DNA of 64,000 bases from Pseudomonas sp. MWU15-20650 (GTDB lineage: Bacteria; Pseudomonadota; Gammaproteobacteria; Pseudomonadales; Pseudomonadaceae), in assembly GCF_023242475.1 (NCBI RefSeq), contig NZ_JALJFG010000002.1:293474-357473 (forward strand), written 5' to 3'. Position 1 is the stretch's first letter. Each line of letters opens with the position of its first letter. This document shows, in pieces, positions 1 through 10,210 of the stretch. The notes under the pieces were generated by a model. It saw only the letters and a list, made by a program, of their open reading frames with translations, was not told where the DNA came from and did no database searches. The translations under genes were made by a program, and so were the position numbers.

Positions 1-2
1 CG

Positions 3-3000
3 TTGAGCGGTGCGAAAGCCGTGGTTAACGCAGGCCAAATCGATAACCGTGGCGGCCGTGTCCTCGGCACGGACTCGCTCAAGGTCAGTGCCACTGGCCT
101 GGATAACCGCACGAACGGCTTGCTGCACAGTGATAACAACGCCGATGTCACGGTGACGGCCGCGCTGGATAACCAGAACGGTCGAGTGATCGGTCTCAAG
201 GACCTGACGCTCAATGCCGGTCAACTGACCAACGACAACGGCGTGGTGGCCAGTCAGGAGCAGGCCCGTGTAACCGCCGGGCGGTTGAGCAACCGAGTGG
301 GCGAAATCTCCGCCAGCCAAACCACCGTTACCGCCACGACGCTGGATAACCGTTCCGGCAAACTGCTGGGCAGCAACCTCAACGTGACCGCCAGCGGCGC
401 GATTGATAACCGGCTGGGGATTTTCTCCGCCACCAGCCTGCTGACGGTGCAAGCCGCAAGCCTGGATAACAGCGATAAAGGCTCCGTCGCCAGCCAAGGC
501 AACTTGACCGCGACCATCGCCGGGCTGCTCGACAATCACAATGAAGGCAACCTGATCAGCCAGGGCGCCCAGCAGGTTTCCGTTGGGCAACTGAACAACG
601 CCCAGGCCGGGCTGGTGTCGAGTAAAACGACCCTGGCGCTGCACGGCGATAGCCTGGCCAATCAGGGCGGGCTAGTGATCGCCGACGGGGCATTGACCCT
701 GACCGGTGGTAGCGTCGATAACAGCCAAAAGGGCGTTATCAGCAGCAAGGCCGATACCCGTGTCGAGTTGGCCAGCCTGAACAACAGTAATGGCGGTCGA
801 CTGAGCAGCGATGGCCGGTTGACGCTCAATGCCAACCAACTTGAAAACGGCGCAGGCCGCATCAGCGCCAAGGGCGACCTGCAGGCGACTGTCGGCGTAC
901 TCAACCAACAAGCGGGTGAGCTCGTCAGCGAAGGCGCACTGAGCCTCACCGGCACCTCGCTGGACAACCGCAACGGCGGCTTCATCGCTGCCACCAATGG
1001 CGTTGACCTGCGCAGCCAGACCGTCCTCAACCAGCAAGGCGAAATATCCAGCCAGGCCAAAGTGCTGCTGGTGGCCGATCAACTGAACAACAACGCCGGT
1101 AAGGTGATTGGTGACAGTGGCTTGACCCTGACGGTGCAACGCCTGCTCAACCAGAGCAAAGGCCTGCTGGCGGGGCGCGAAAGCCTCGTGTTGAACGGCG
1201 GTCGACTGGATAACAGCTCGGGTGGCCGCATCACCAGCCAAAAAGACCTGAATATCAACCTGACCGGTGACCTGCTCAACCAGGGCCAGGGCACCTTGCT
1301 CAGTGAAGGCGTGTTGACGGTCAAGGCTGGCACGTTGGACAACAGCCAGGGCGGCATTCTGTCTGCCGCCAACGCCCTGTCGATCACGACTCAGGGCCAA
1401 CTGAACAATCAGGCGGGCAAACTGCTGGCCGATGGCACGGCCACGCTGGTGAGTGCTGCGCTGAACAATAGCCAGGGCGGTGTGATCAGCGCCAAGCAGC
1501 AGGTTGACGTGCGCAGCACCGGCCTCGACAACAGCCAGCGCGGCCGCATCAGCAGTGACGCCGGTATCACCCTTAATGCAGGGCAACTGGACAACAGCCA
1601 GCAAGGTTCGATCTTTGCCAAGTCCATGCTCAAGGCAACCCTGACCGGGCTGGACCAGCACGACCGGGGTGAACTGGTCAGCAATAGCCAAATCGATCTG
1701 GACCTGAACCATGGGCAACTGATCAACCGCGACCATGGCTTGATAGCGACTCCTGGCCAACTGCTGTTGAGCAACCTCGGCAGCGTCGACAACAGCCAGG
1801 GCGGCGAAATCTCCAGCACCCAGTCATTCCTGTTGGCGGCTGACGGGCTGAACAACCGCGGCGGCAAGGTCATCAGTGGTGACAGCTTGCAGGTGCGCAT
1901 CGCCAAGGCGTTGGATAACAGTGTCGAAGGTGTGCTGTCAGCCAAGAACCTCCTGCAGGTGGCGGCCGACAGCCTGAACAACCAGGCCGGTGGTGCACTC
2001 GCCAGCCGTGGCGCGCTGGACCTGAACGTCACCGGCATGCTGGATAACCGCAACCAAGGGCTGATTTCCGCGGCCACTGCCCTGAGTACAACCTCGGGCT
2101 CCTTGAATAACAGTGACAGGGGCCGGCTTTCTGCCGGTACGCTTCAGACGCTCACCACCGGCGCATTGGACAATCACCAAGGTGGGCAAATCGTCAGCGA
2201 CGGTAGCCAGACGGTCACTTCCGCCAATGTCGATAACCGTGCGGGCGTGATCGGCAGTCAACAGACGCTGAACCTGACCACTGCCAACCTCGATAACACT
2301 GCCGGGTTGATCAACAGCCAAGCAGGCTTGACCCTGACAGGGAAAAAAGTCGTCTCAAACCAGGGCGGGGAAATCTCAGCCAAGGGCGACTTGAAGCTCA
2401 TCGTCCAACAGTTGATTCAGCGCCAGGGCCGCCTGATCGGCGAGCGCGCCGTGAACCTTGACTTGCAAGGTGGCAACCTCGACAACAGCGCAGGCTTGAT
2501 CAGTGCCAAGGGCCCGCTGACCTTCGCGCGGCTTGCCAACCTGACCAACCGCGAACAAGGCGAAATCTCCAGCCAGACAGCGTTCACCATCGCGGCCAAG
2601 CGCATCGACAACGGTGATCGCGGGGTCATCCTCAGTGCCGATCAATTGCGTCTTGAAGCGGATGCAGTGGTCAACGCCAACAAGGGCTTGATCTCCGGCT
2701 GGAACGGTCTGACGGTCGTCGGCGATAGCCTGGACAACAGCACCGAAGGCACCTTGTCGAGCAAGAGCGGCACCCTGCACACGCGCCTCACGGGTGGCTT
2801 GGATAACCACGCAGCGGGCGCCCTGGTCAGCCAGGGCAAACAAACCCTCATCGTGGGCAGCCTGAACAATGATCAAGGGATCATCTCCGGCCAGGCTGAT
2901 GTCAGTCTCAACGTTGCCGGTCGCCTGGATAACAGCAACAACGGCTTGATCTCCGCTGCTCAACGCCTGGACTTCAATAACGCCCAGAGTCAAATCCTCA

Positions 3001-6000
3001 ACCGGGGTGGCCGGATCAATGCCGGCAACATCAGCCTTATCGGCGAGAGCCTGGACAACAGCGCCGGCCAGTTGATCAGCCAGGGCACCTTGGACGGCAC
3101 CCTCAGTGGTGCGCTGATCAACGCCAACAACGCCCGCCTGGCCAGTGGTGCGGCGCTGTTGCTCAATGCCGCCAGCCTGGACAACCGTGGCGGCCAACTG
3201 GTCAGCCAGGACCGCCTTGACCTGACCCTCGCCAATGGTGACCTGGACAACAGCGCCAAAGGCACGCTCGCCAGCCAGAAAGACCTGGTGATCAAGCTGT
3301 TGGCCGGTGACATCCACAACCAGCAAGACGGCCTGATATTCAGCCAGAAGGGCAAGCTCGATCTTGCCGCGCGAACCCTCACCAACTATCAAGGCACGCT
3401 GCAAAGCCAAACCGATAACCGCCTGCGACTCAGCGGCGGCCTGAACAACCAGGGCGGCCGCGTCGACAGCCTCAGTGGCAACCTGGACCTGGAAACGGCC
3501 AGCGTGGCCAACACCGCCGGTGGCGTACTCAACAGCAGCAAGGGCTGGGTCAAACTGGTCACTGGCTTGTTCACTAACAGCGGTGGCATCACCCAGGCGC
3601 AGTCGTTGAACATCGAAGCCAAAGGCGGGCTGCTTAACCAACTGGGGCATTTGTCGGCACTCGGCGGTGAAAACCGCATCGTCACGACGACCTTCAATAA
3701 CCAGGGCGGCGGTGTCTACGCCGACACCGTGCTCAAGGTCACGGCCCAGAGTTTTGATAACCAGGGCACGGCTGCCGGTAATGGCGGCAAAGTCGGCGCA
3801 CGCAGCATCGACTTCGGCCTGACGGGCACCCTGAGCAATAGCTACGGCCTGATCGAAAGCGACGACGCCCTGCGCCTTGCTGCGCAAACCATCAGCAACG
3901 TTGGCGGTAACCTGCGGGCCATGGGCCGTACGGGGACGACCGACATCGAGGTTTCGGGCCTGTTCGATAACCGCTTCGGCGTGCTGGAAAGTGCCAACGA
4001 AAACCTGAACCTGCACGCTGGCGGCCTGGACAACAACGGCGGGCGCATCGTGCACACCGGCACCGGTAGGTTCGACCTGACCTCCGACCAAGTCACCCGG
4101 GCCGGCGGCAGCTTCGTCACCAGCGGCCAGTTGGACATCAAGGCCGCCAGTTGGACCAACAGCAGCGTGATCCAGGCCGGGCGCCTGAACCTTGAGATCG
4201 GCCAGTTCACCCAAACAGCCAGTGGCCAGTTGCTCGGTGCGCAAAGCCTCACCGGCACCGGCGACACCTGGAACAACGAAGGCTTGCTGGCCAGTGACGG
4301 CACCCTCAACGTGACGCTCACCGGTGGCTACAGCGGCAACGGCCGCGTCAGCAGCCTAGGCGGCATGACCCTCGCCGCCGCCAACATGGACCTGGGCGAA
4401 AACGCTCGGATTGCCGGTGGCGCAGTCACCCAGATCACCACCACCAACGTTCTGAACAACCGTGGTCGCCTGACGTCGGTAGGTGACCTGACGGTCAACG
4501 CCGCCACACTGAACAACTACGGCACCCTGGGCGGCGCTGAAAAAGTCCGGCTGAACGCTACGCACCTGCTCAACGACAAGGGCTTGCTCTTCAGCGGCAA
4601 CGACATGACGTTGCGCGTCAATGACTTCAGCAACCGCTATGGCGACGTCTACAGCCTGGGCGCCCTGGACATTGCCCGGGATGATGCGGGCGCGCGCAGC
4701 AGCCTGATCGAGAACGTCTCCGGCAGCCTGGAAAGTAGCGCCGGCATGCGCTTGCTGGCAGATACCCTGAGCAACCGTCGTGACCAGTTCTCCACTGAAA
4801 AGAAACTGGTGTCGGGCAACCTCAATATCTATTGGAACGACTACTGCAAAGGCAAAGGCTGCGAGCTGTACTTCACCTCGGTCGAAAAATACGAAGATGT
4901 CATCACCGGCAGCTCGGCCTCTTCGTTTATCAACGCAGGGGGCGATCTGACCGTGGGCAGTCAGACCTTCGATAACCTTTACAGCTCGGTATCGGCGGCC
5001 GGGAACATCCTGATCAACACTGATGTGCTGACCAACCGGGGAGCGGCCGGCGGCGAAGAGCGTCACTTCAACTCGGGGCTCTATACCCGCGACCGTGGCA
5101 TCTACAACACCTTCATAGCGCGCCAGAACCAGTTCAACACTTACAACAATCCCAGCTCAGGCGACTACCGCCCGGGCCAGATGACGATGGAGCAGGTCAG
5201 GGCGGGCGTTGGTAACTTCTATGAGAGCAGTAGCTACGTGGTGCCCACCTCCGGCAGTGTGATTGCACAGGCGGTGATTCAGGCGGCGGGTTCGGTGACG
5301 GTCAATGCGACCTCCAAGATCGACAACAGCGTCATCCGCCCCAACGCCACCAACATCGACATCCCGGCGGCTAACCGCAACACCAACTCCGACGTATTTG
5401 CCTCCACCGTCAAGCCGGCGATCACCGCGCAACTGCCGCCAGACCTGGCCCAGCGCCAAGTCAACCCGGTGACCTTGCCAGGCTTCAGTTTGCCCACCAG
5501 CCAGAACGGTTTGTTCCGCCTCAGTGGCCAGGCGGCGAAAACCGACGCAGCGGGTAAAGCTGCCACCGGCAACGCAGACTTCAGCGCCAACGGACGTGTA
5601 ATCACCGCCGCCGACCGCGAGAAAACCCTCGACTACAGCGCCGTGCAAGAACGCGGTTTCAGCCTCGACGGCCAGCCCGTCAGCGGCGCAGTCAACGGCC
5701 AGGGCCCGCTGGCTCTGGACAATCGCTCCCCCTCGATCACCCGCGTGCAAGGCCTGCCGGAAATCGCCCCGGTGGATAACAGCCACAAATACCTGATCGA
5801 AACCAACCCGGCGCTCACCGACCTCAAGCAGTTCATGAGCTCCGACTACCTGCTCGGCAAACTGGGCTACAACCCCGATGCCAGCTGGAAGCGCCTGGGC
5901 GACGGCCTGTACGAGCAACGCCTGATCCGCGAAGCCGTGGTGGCCCGCACCGGCCAGCGCTACATCAACGGCATTGCCAGCGATGACAAGCTGTTCCGTT

Positions 6001-9000
6001 ACCTGATGGACAACGCCATCTCCTACAAGGACTCGCTCAACCTGCAACTGGGCGTCTCCCTGAGCGCCGCACAAGTGGCGGCGCTGACCCACGACATCGT
6101 GTGGATGGAAGAAGCCGAGGTCAACGGCCAGAAAGTCCTGACCCCGGTGCTCTACCTGGCCCAGGCCAACAACCGCCTGGCTCCCAACGGCGCGCTGATC
6201 CAGGGCCAGGACGTGAGCCTGATCACCGGCGGCGACCTGCACAACAGCGGCACCCTGCGCGCCACCAACAACCTGAGCATGGTCGCGGGCAACATCGACA
6301 ACAGCGGCCTGATGCAAGCCGGCAACCGCCTGGAAATGCTCGCCACCGACTCGATCCGCAACAGCCGTGGCGGCATCATCAATGGCCGCGACATCAGCGC
6401 CACCGCCGTGACCGGCGACATCATCAACGAGCGCACCGTCACCACCTTCAAGCAAGAGGGCGAGGGCTATCAACTGCGTAACGACGTGGTCAGCGAAGCC
6501 TCACGCTTCGAGGCTACCGATACCCTCAAGCTGAATGCCGGGCGCGATGTGCTCAACCTTGGCAGCCACCTCAAGGCCGGTGGCAACGCCAGCGTGAGCG
6601 CAGGGCGTGACGTAGTGATCGCCAGCCAGACCGAACAAGACGACTACGCCTACCAACGCCGCCGCGTCAAAGGCACCGAGCAAACCACACTGCAACACGC
6701 CTCCGGTGTGGACGTGGGCGGTAACCTCGCCATCGACGCCCGTCGCGACATCGCCGTAGTCGCCAGCACCGTCAGCGCGGCCAAGGACCTCAGCGTCAAG
6801 GCCGGCAATAACCTGACCCTGGCCGCCGCCGCTAACGAAGAACACGAGTATTCCAAAGGCAAAAAAGGCGACACCAAAACCACCACCCAACTGGACAACG
6901 TCACCCAACAAAGTGCGGAACTGAAAGCCGGCGGCGACCTGATAGCTGTCGCCGGTACCGACCTGACGCTGGTCGCCAGCAAGATCAGCGCGGGCAACGA
7001 AGCCTACGTGCATGCCGACAACGAGCTGCAACTGCTTGCTGCGCAAGACAGCCATTACTCGCTGTATGACATGAGCAAGAAGGGTAATTGGGGCAGCAAG
7101 AAGACCCAGCGTGATGAAGTGACCGATGTGAAGAATGTCGGGAGTGAGATCAAGACCGGGGGGGATTTGACGCTGGAGAGTGGTGGGGATCAGAAGTATC
7201 AAGCGGCGAAGCTCGACAGTGGCGGGGATATTGCGATTGTCAGTGGTGGGGCGGTGACGTTTGAGGCGGTGAAGGATCTGCATCAGGAGAGTCACGAGAA
7301 GAGCAACGGAGATGCGTTCTGGACGTCATCAAAGGGTAAAGGCAATACAGATGAGACCCTGCGCCAGACCCAGATGGTGGCTGAAGGCAACATTGCGATC
7401 AAAGCGGTTGAGGGCCTGAAGATCGACGTCAGGCAGGTCAACCAGCAAACCGTCAGCCAATCCATTGATGCGATGGTCAAGGCTGATCCTCAGTTGGCGT
7501 GGATCAAGGACGCCGAGGCACGAGGTGATGTGGACTGGAGGCAGGTCAAGGAGATTCATGACAGCTTCAAGTACAGCAACTCGGGGTTGGGGCCGGCGTC
7601 GCAGATCATTATTGCGATTGTGATGGCGGCGGTGGTTGGGCCTCTCGCTGCGACTGCGGCAGGTGGCGGTACTGTGGGCGCGGTTGCAGGCGCTGTAGCG
7701 TCGGGAGCCTCTACAAATGCGACCGTCAGTGTGGTTAATAATCGCGGCAATCTGGGGGCGGTGCTCAAGGATGTAACTTCTTCGGATGCGATGAAGGGGT
7801 ATGTGATTGCTGGTGCTACTGCCGGTCTGACCGCTGCCTACTTTGGTGATTGGACGGGGACTCAAACAAACACAATCACTGGGAAAGTCACGACGCCAGG
7901 TCTACTGAATACGTGGAGCGGTGTCGGTAAATTTGCCGCTAACCAGACGTTGCAAAGCGGTACATCCCTGCTGCTGAGCAAAGCGCTGGGGCAGAGTGGT
8001 AGCGCCAGTGATGCGCTGAAAAGTGCGCTGTTCAATACATTGGCGGCAGCCAGTTTCAACTTGGTGGGTAATTACACAGAAGGTGTAGTGGCCGAAGGCT
8101 CGGCACCCAAAGTTGCGATTCACGCGATGGTGGGTGGTTTGCTGGCGGAAGCCACGGGCGGTGACTTCAAAACCGGTGCATTGGCTGCGGGGGCGAACGA
8201 GGCGCTGGTTACTCATCTGAATACGCTGGTCAAAGGTAACGAAGAGCTGCTGACGATGAGTTCGCAGATCGTAGGCGTACTGGCGGCGGCAGGGCAGAAG
8301 GATGCAGATGCGGCCTCGATGGAGAAGGCGGCTTGGGTTGCGAAGAATGCTACGCAGTACAACTACCTGGGCGAGCATCAAAAGGCTCAGAGAGAGAAAG
8401 AGCTGGCAGAAAGCGAAGACGCACTAGATAGACTCAGGATCAATACGAAGTGGGAATTGATCGACGCCGGGCAGGACGCCAGCTTTGCGGGTGGGGCAGT
8501 GGTTGGCGTGCCGGAAGGGGTACTTGATACGGTCAAGGGTATCTTGGAAGCTGCCGGCAGCCCGATACAGACGTTTCGGGCGTTGAGATCCGTGCTTGAA
8601 AGCGAGGATGTGCTGGGTCATGTCTCGGCCACCATGAAGCAGTCCTACATCGAACGAATTGACAATCTGCAATCGGAGTATGAACGAGCCGGGGCGAGTG
8701 GATCGTTTAACGCAGGGCGTGAAGCCGGGAAGCTGATAAGCGACGTGGTGGCGCTAGGGACGGGGGTTGGGGGAGCGCTCAAAAGCGGGGCCTTGCTCGT
8801 CGAAAAGGTCACTGCTAAGGTTGTTAAGGCTGAGTTGACGGTAGCAAAAGCGACGGGCGCAGGAAAGGCGCCATACACCTCGACTGCCTCGCCGGATGCT
8901 GAGGCTGGCATGCCGTATGCCCACCCGGTGAAGGAGGTTGGTGCAAAAGCGACTGATGCTGCAAAGGGTCAAGAAGCATCAGCAGCGCGTGATGCTTTAG

Positions 9001-9275
9001 CTGAATCACTTGCACCTTTGAAAGGCAAAGCCCCTGCAACTGTTACAGGTGGCTACAACGTAAAGACTGGTGAGGTTGCTGCAAGGCCCTGTGGCGGTGG
9101 AAAATGTGCGGAAGATCATGTGGTAGATGCCTTAGGAGGTAACAAAGAGGACGTTCGCTTTACGGAGGCGATGCGTCCCAGGACTGGCGACCAAGTCCCT
9201 GTATGCCCTCGTTGCGAATCTACTTATGGTCGTGAACCATTCCCTCCAGGGACTCGATTCAAATCTGATGAGTAA
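3..9275 (+). CDS. cdiA: CdiA-type filamentous haemagglutinin, C-terminal 3090 residues (5' end outside the window)
   Basis: This is the exported toxin stick of a CDI/two-partner secretion system; its N-terminal signal and TPS domain lie upstream of the window. Residues 1 to about 1500 are beta-helix repeats of roughly 20-23 residues with LDN-x-x-G and I-S-S/A-K/Q motifs. A non-repetitive middle containing Tyr/Pro-rich segments follows, then a second repeat block (about 2060-2440) and a Gly/Ala-rich pretoxin region. That region ends near a W-V-A-x4-Q-Y-N motif (about residue 2785), comparable in position to VENN or (E/Q)LYN in other CdiA proteins. A seam G-A-K-A-T at residue 2980 starts the toxin. 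The toxin has C-A-E (3035-3037) and P-V-C-P-R-C (3068/3071), the zinc-binding and catalytic pattern of the cytidine-deaminase superfamily. Target nucleic acid or nucleotide is unknown. An immunity gene starts 6 bp after the stop. Confidence 0.9.
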   Translation: MSGAKAVVNAGQIDNRGGRVLGTDSLKVSATGLDNRTNGLLHSDNNADVTVTAALDNQNGRVIGLKDLTLNAGQLTNDNGVVASQEQARVTAGRLSNRVGEISASQTTVTATTLDNRSGKLLGSNLNVTASGAIDNRLGIFSATSLLTVQAASLDNSDKGSVASQGNLTATIAGLLDNHNEGNLISQGAQQVSVGQLNNAQAGLVSSKTTLALHGDSLANQGGLVIADGALTLTGGSVDNSQKGVISSKADTRVELASLNNSNGGRLSSDGRLTLNANQLENGAGRISAKGDLQATVGVLNQQAGELVSEGALSLTGTSLDNRNGGFIAATNGVDLRSQTVLNQQGEISSQAKVLLVADQLNNNAGKVIGDSGLTLTVQRLLNQSKGLLAGRESLVLNGGRLDNSSGGRITSQKDLNINLTGDLLNQGQGTLLSEGVLTVKAGTLDNSQGGILSAANALSITTQGQLNNQAGKLLADGTATLVSAALNNSQGGVISAKQQVDVRSTGLDNSQRGRISSDAGITLNAGQLDNSQQGSIFAKSMLKATLTGLDQHDRGELVSNSQIDLDLNHGQLINRDHGLIATPGQLLLSNLGSVDNSQGGEISSTQSFLLAADGLNNRGGKVISGDSLQVRIAKALDNSVEGVLSAKNLLQVAADSLNNQAGGALASRGALDLNVTGMLDNRNQGLISAATALSTTSGSLNNSDRGRLSAGTLQTLTTGALDNHQGGQIVSDGSQTVTSANVDNRAGVIGSQQTLNLTTANLDNTAGLINSQAGLTLTGKKVVSNQGGEISAKGDLKLIVQQLIQRQGRLIGERAVNLDLQGGNLDNSAGLISAKGPLTFARLANLTNREQGEISSQTAFTIAAKRIDNGDRGVILSADQLRLEADAVVNANKGLISGWNGLTVVGDSLDNSTEGTLSSKSGTLHTRLTGGLDNHAAGALVSQGKQTLIVGSLNNDQGIISGQADVSLNVAGRLDNSNNGLISAAQRLDFNNAQSQILNRGGRINAGNISLIGESLDNSAGQLISQGTLDGTLSGALINANNARLASGAALLLNAASLDNRGGQLVSQDRLDLTLANGDLDNSAKGTLASQKDLVIKLLAGDIHNQQDGLIFSQKGKLDLAARTLTNYQGTLQSQTDNRLRLSGGLNNQGGRVDSLSGNLDLETASVANTAGGVLNSSKGWVKLVTGLFTNSGGITQAQSLNIEAKGGLLNQLGHLSALGGENRIVTTTFNNQGGGVYADTVLKVTAQSFDNQGTAAGNGGKVGARSIDFGLTGTLSNSYGLIESDDALRLAAQTISNVGGNLRAMGRTGTTDIEVSGLFDNRFGVLESANENLNLHAGGLDNNGGRIVHTGTGRFDLTSDQVTRAGGSFVTSGQLDIKAASWTNSSVIQAGRLNLEIGQFTQTASGQLLGAQSLTGTGDTWNNEGLLASDGTLNVTLTGGYSGNGRVSSLGGMTLAAANMDLGENARIAGGAVTQITTTNVLNNRGRLTSVGDLTVNAATLNNYGTLGGAEKVRLNATHLLNDKGLLFSGNDMTLRVNDFSNRYGDVYSLGALDIARDDAGARSSLIENVSGSLESSAGMRLLADTLSNRRDQFSTEKKLVSGNLNIYWNDYCKGKGCELYFTSVEKYEDVITGSSASSFINAGGDLTVGSQTFDNLYSSVSAAGNILINTDVLTNRGAAGGEERHFNSGLYTRDRGIYNTFIARQNQFNTYNNPSSGDYRPGQMTMEQVRAGVGNFYESSSYVVPTSGSVIAQAVIQAAGSVTVNATSKIDNSVIRPNATNIDIPAANRNTNSDVFASTVKPAITAQLPPDLAQRQVNPVTLPGFSLPTSQNGLFRLSGQAAKTDAAGKAATGNADFSANGRVITAADREKTLDYSAVQERGFSLDGQPVSGAVNGQGPLALDNRSPSITRVQGLPEIAPVDNSHKYLIETNPALTDLKQFMSSDYLLGKLGYNPDASWKRLGDGLYEQRLIREAVVARTGQRYINGIASDDKLFRYLMDNAISYKDSLNLQLGVSLSAAQVAALTHDIVWMEEAEVNGQKVLTPVLYLAQANNRLAPNGALIQGQDVSLITGGDLHNSGTLRATNNLSMVAGNIDNSGLMQAGNRLEMLATDSIRNSRGGIINGRDISATAVTGDIINERTVTTFKQEGEGYQLRNDVVSEASRFEATDTLKLNAGRDVLNLGSHLKAGGNASVSAGRDVVIASQTEQDDYAYQRRRVKGTEQTTLQHASGVDVGGNLAIDARRDIAVVASTVSAAKDLSVKAGNNLTLAAAANEEHEYSKGKKGDTKTTTQLDNVTQQSAELKAGGDLIAVAGTDLTLVASKISAGNEAYVHADNELQLLAAQDSHYSLYDMSKKGNWGSKKTQRDEVTDVKNVGSEIKTGGDLTLESGGDQKYQAAKLDSGGDIAIVSGGAVTFEAVKDLHQESHEKSNGDAFWTSSKGKGNTDETLRQTQMVAEGNIAIKAVEGLKIDVRQVNQQTVSQSIDAMVKADPQLAWIKDAEARGDVDWRQVKEIHDSFKYSNSGLGPASQIIIAIVMAAVVGPLAATAAGGGTVGAVAGAVASGASTNATVSVVNNRGNLGAVLKDVTSSDAMKGYVIAGATAGLTAAYFGDWTGTQTNTITGKVTTPGLLNTWSGVGKFAANQTLQSGTSLLLSKALGQSGSASDALKSALFNTLAAASFNLVGNYTEGVVAEGSAPKVAIHAMVGGLLAEATGGDFKTGALAAGANEALVTHLNTLVKGNEELLTMSSQIVGVLAAAGQKDADAASMEKAAWVAKNATQYNYLGEHQKAQREKELAESEDALDRLRINTKWELIDAGQDASFAGGAVVGVPEGVLDTVKGILEAAGSPIQTFRALRSVLESEDVLGHVSATMKQSYIERIDNLQSEYERAGASGSFNAGREAGKLISDVVALGTGVGGALKSGALLVEKVTAKVVKAELTVAKATGAGKAPYTSTASPDAEAGMPYAHPVKEVGAKATDAAKGQEASAARDALAESLAPLKGKAPATVTGGYNVKTGEVAARPCGGGKCAEDHVVDALGGNKEDVRFTEAMRPRTGDQVPVCPRCESTYGREPFPPGTRFKSDE
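5616..7283 (+). repeat. Direct repeat, copy 1 (inside main cdiA)
   Basis: This shaft segment recurs at 14867-16534 with a constant offset of 9251 bp and no indels. The first 0.9 kb is essentially identical and the last 0.6 kb has scattered, mostly synonymous differences. Both copies are read in the same cdiA frame. Beyond the right end, homology continues only weakly into the pretoxin region. Confidence 0.92.
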
Positions 9276-9281
9276 TCTAAT

Positions 9282-9740
9282 ATGAGTAGCGATGTATACC
9301 CCGATGGGCTGGATTGTGTTTGGCTTGCTACCGATCGCGAGCTAAACCTTGGAGTGTTTTTTACTGGAGGGAGTGGGCCAATTCCGGTTGGCATGCTGCA
9401 TGACTGTTCATTTGCGATAGAGAATGTGGAGGAGGCTATCGAAAATCTTCCTATTGTTTCTGAAGCTCGTCTTCTTATTCAGGTAAATCGTCCTGACGAT
9501 TTTTATGATATGGCAAAAAAAGGTTTTTTTGTGTATGACTGGCGAGATGTACATCGAACGATTCACGAGTGCTCAAATAAATATGAGCCTGTAGCGTCGC
9601 CGATAAGTCCAATTACCATTGATGATTTGCCTGAATCGCTTAAGCAGCTTGCGTTGCGAGCTAAACTTCTCACCTTCTCTTTTGCGAAAGGGCAAGATTT
9701 AGATATAGAAAGCGAGATAGAGTGCCATAAGGCGGTTTAG
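9282..9740 (+). CDS. CdiI-type immunity protein for the main CdiA deaminase-like toxin
   Basis: A 152-residue acidic soluble protein with no signal peptide or membrane segment. It starts 6 bp after the cdiA stop, which is the normal place and spacing of cdiI. I do not recognise its family. By position it should bind and neutralise the CAE...CPRC toxin in the cytoplasm of sister cells. Codon use looks AT-richer than the cdiA shaft, as is common for exchanged toxin/immunity cassettes. Confidence 0.75.
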   Translation: MSSDVYPDGLDCVWLATDRELNLGVFFTGGSGPIPVGMLHDCSFAIENVEEAIENLPIVSEARLLIQVNRPDDFYDMAKKGFFVYDWRDVHRTIHECSNKYEPVASPISPITIDDLPESLKQLALRAKLLTFSFAKGQDLDIESEIECHKAV

Positions 9741-9802
9741 GCTGGTGTAACGAGATTTTTGTATCCTGTTAAAAGAGTAGATGGTGTTGGTCGTTTGCCT
9801 TT

Positions 9803-10210
9803 GGTGCAAAAGGGACATCTACGGCACCAGCTTGGGATAATGCTGTGTCCAAAGCCGATGGAGATTTTGGCTATCTGCCACCCCTCCGGCAAAATTACGT
9901 TCGAGAAGTTTACGATCTACAAACGTCCGTAGATAATTTGCGCGCTGGAGGCGCTAGCGCTGAAGACATAGCAAAATATGCATACAGTGCTAGGAATGAT
10001 CTGAAGTTGAAATATAGAGAGTATACGCCGCCAGATATGCTAGAGACTATTGATGCGAGAAACATGGAGCGATACGGAAATAAGATCGGTCCTGCGTTTG
10101 ACGATCTCGTTAAGAAAGGGAAAACTTTTGAGCAAATTATAGAAAGCTCTACGCGAGCTGGGGAACGGCTAAGGGCGCTGCACCAAAAGTGGCGGCAGCG
10201 GGAAAGGTAG
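9803..10210 (+). pseudogene. Orphan CdiA-CT module B, truncated by module C
   Basis: An open frame runs from the seam GGTGCAAAAGGG (G-A-K-G) with no plausible start codon or ribosome site, so this is a displaced toxin tip rather than a free gene. The encoded helical domain (roughly 120 residues, with L-P-P-L-R-Q and T-P-P-D-M-L segments) is not assigned to a family. Near 10162 the frame runs into module C in the wrong frame, so the last 15 or so residues are probably not native. No immunity gene of its own follows. Probably a decayed module overwritten by insertion of the next one. Confidence 0.6.

Noticed and set aside
1..4600. Repetitive DNA that could be mistaken for CRISPR or tandem repeats
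   Set aside because: Units are degenerate, coding, about 60-70 bp and in one frame; they are haemagglutinin repeats without conserved direct repeats and unique spacers.
672..6473. Several long minus-strand frames inside cdiA
   Set aside because: They mirror the repeat periodicity of the beta-helix on the other strand and have no ribosome sites or recognisable domains.
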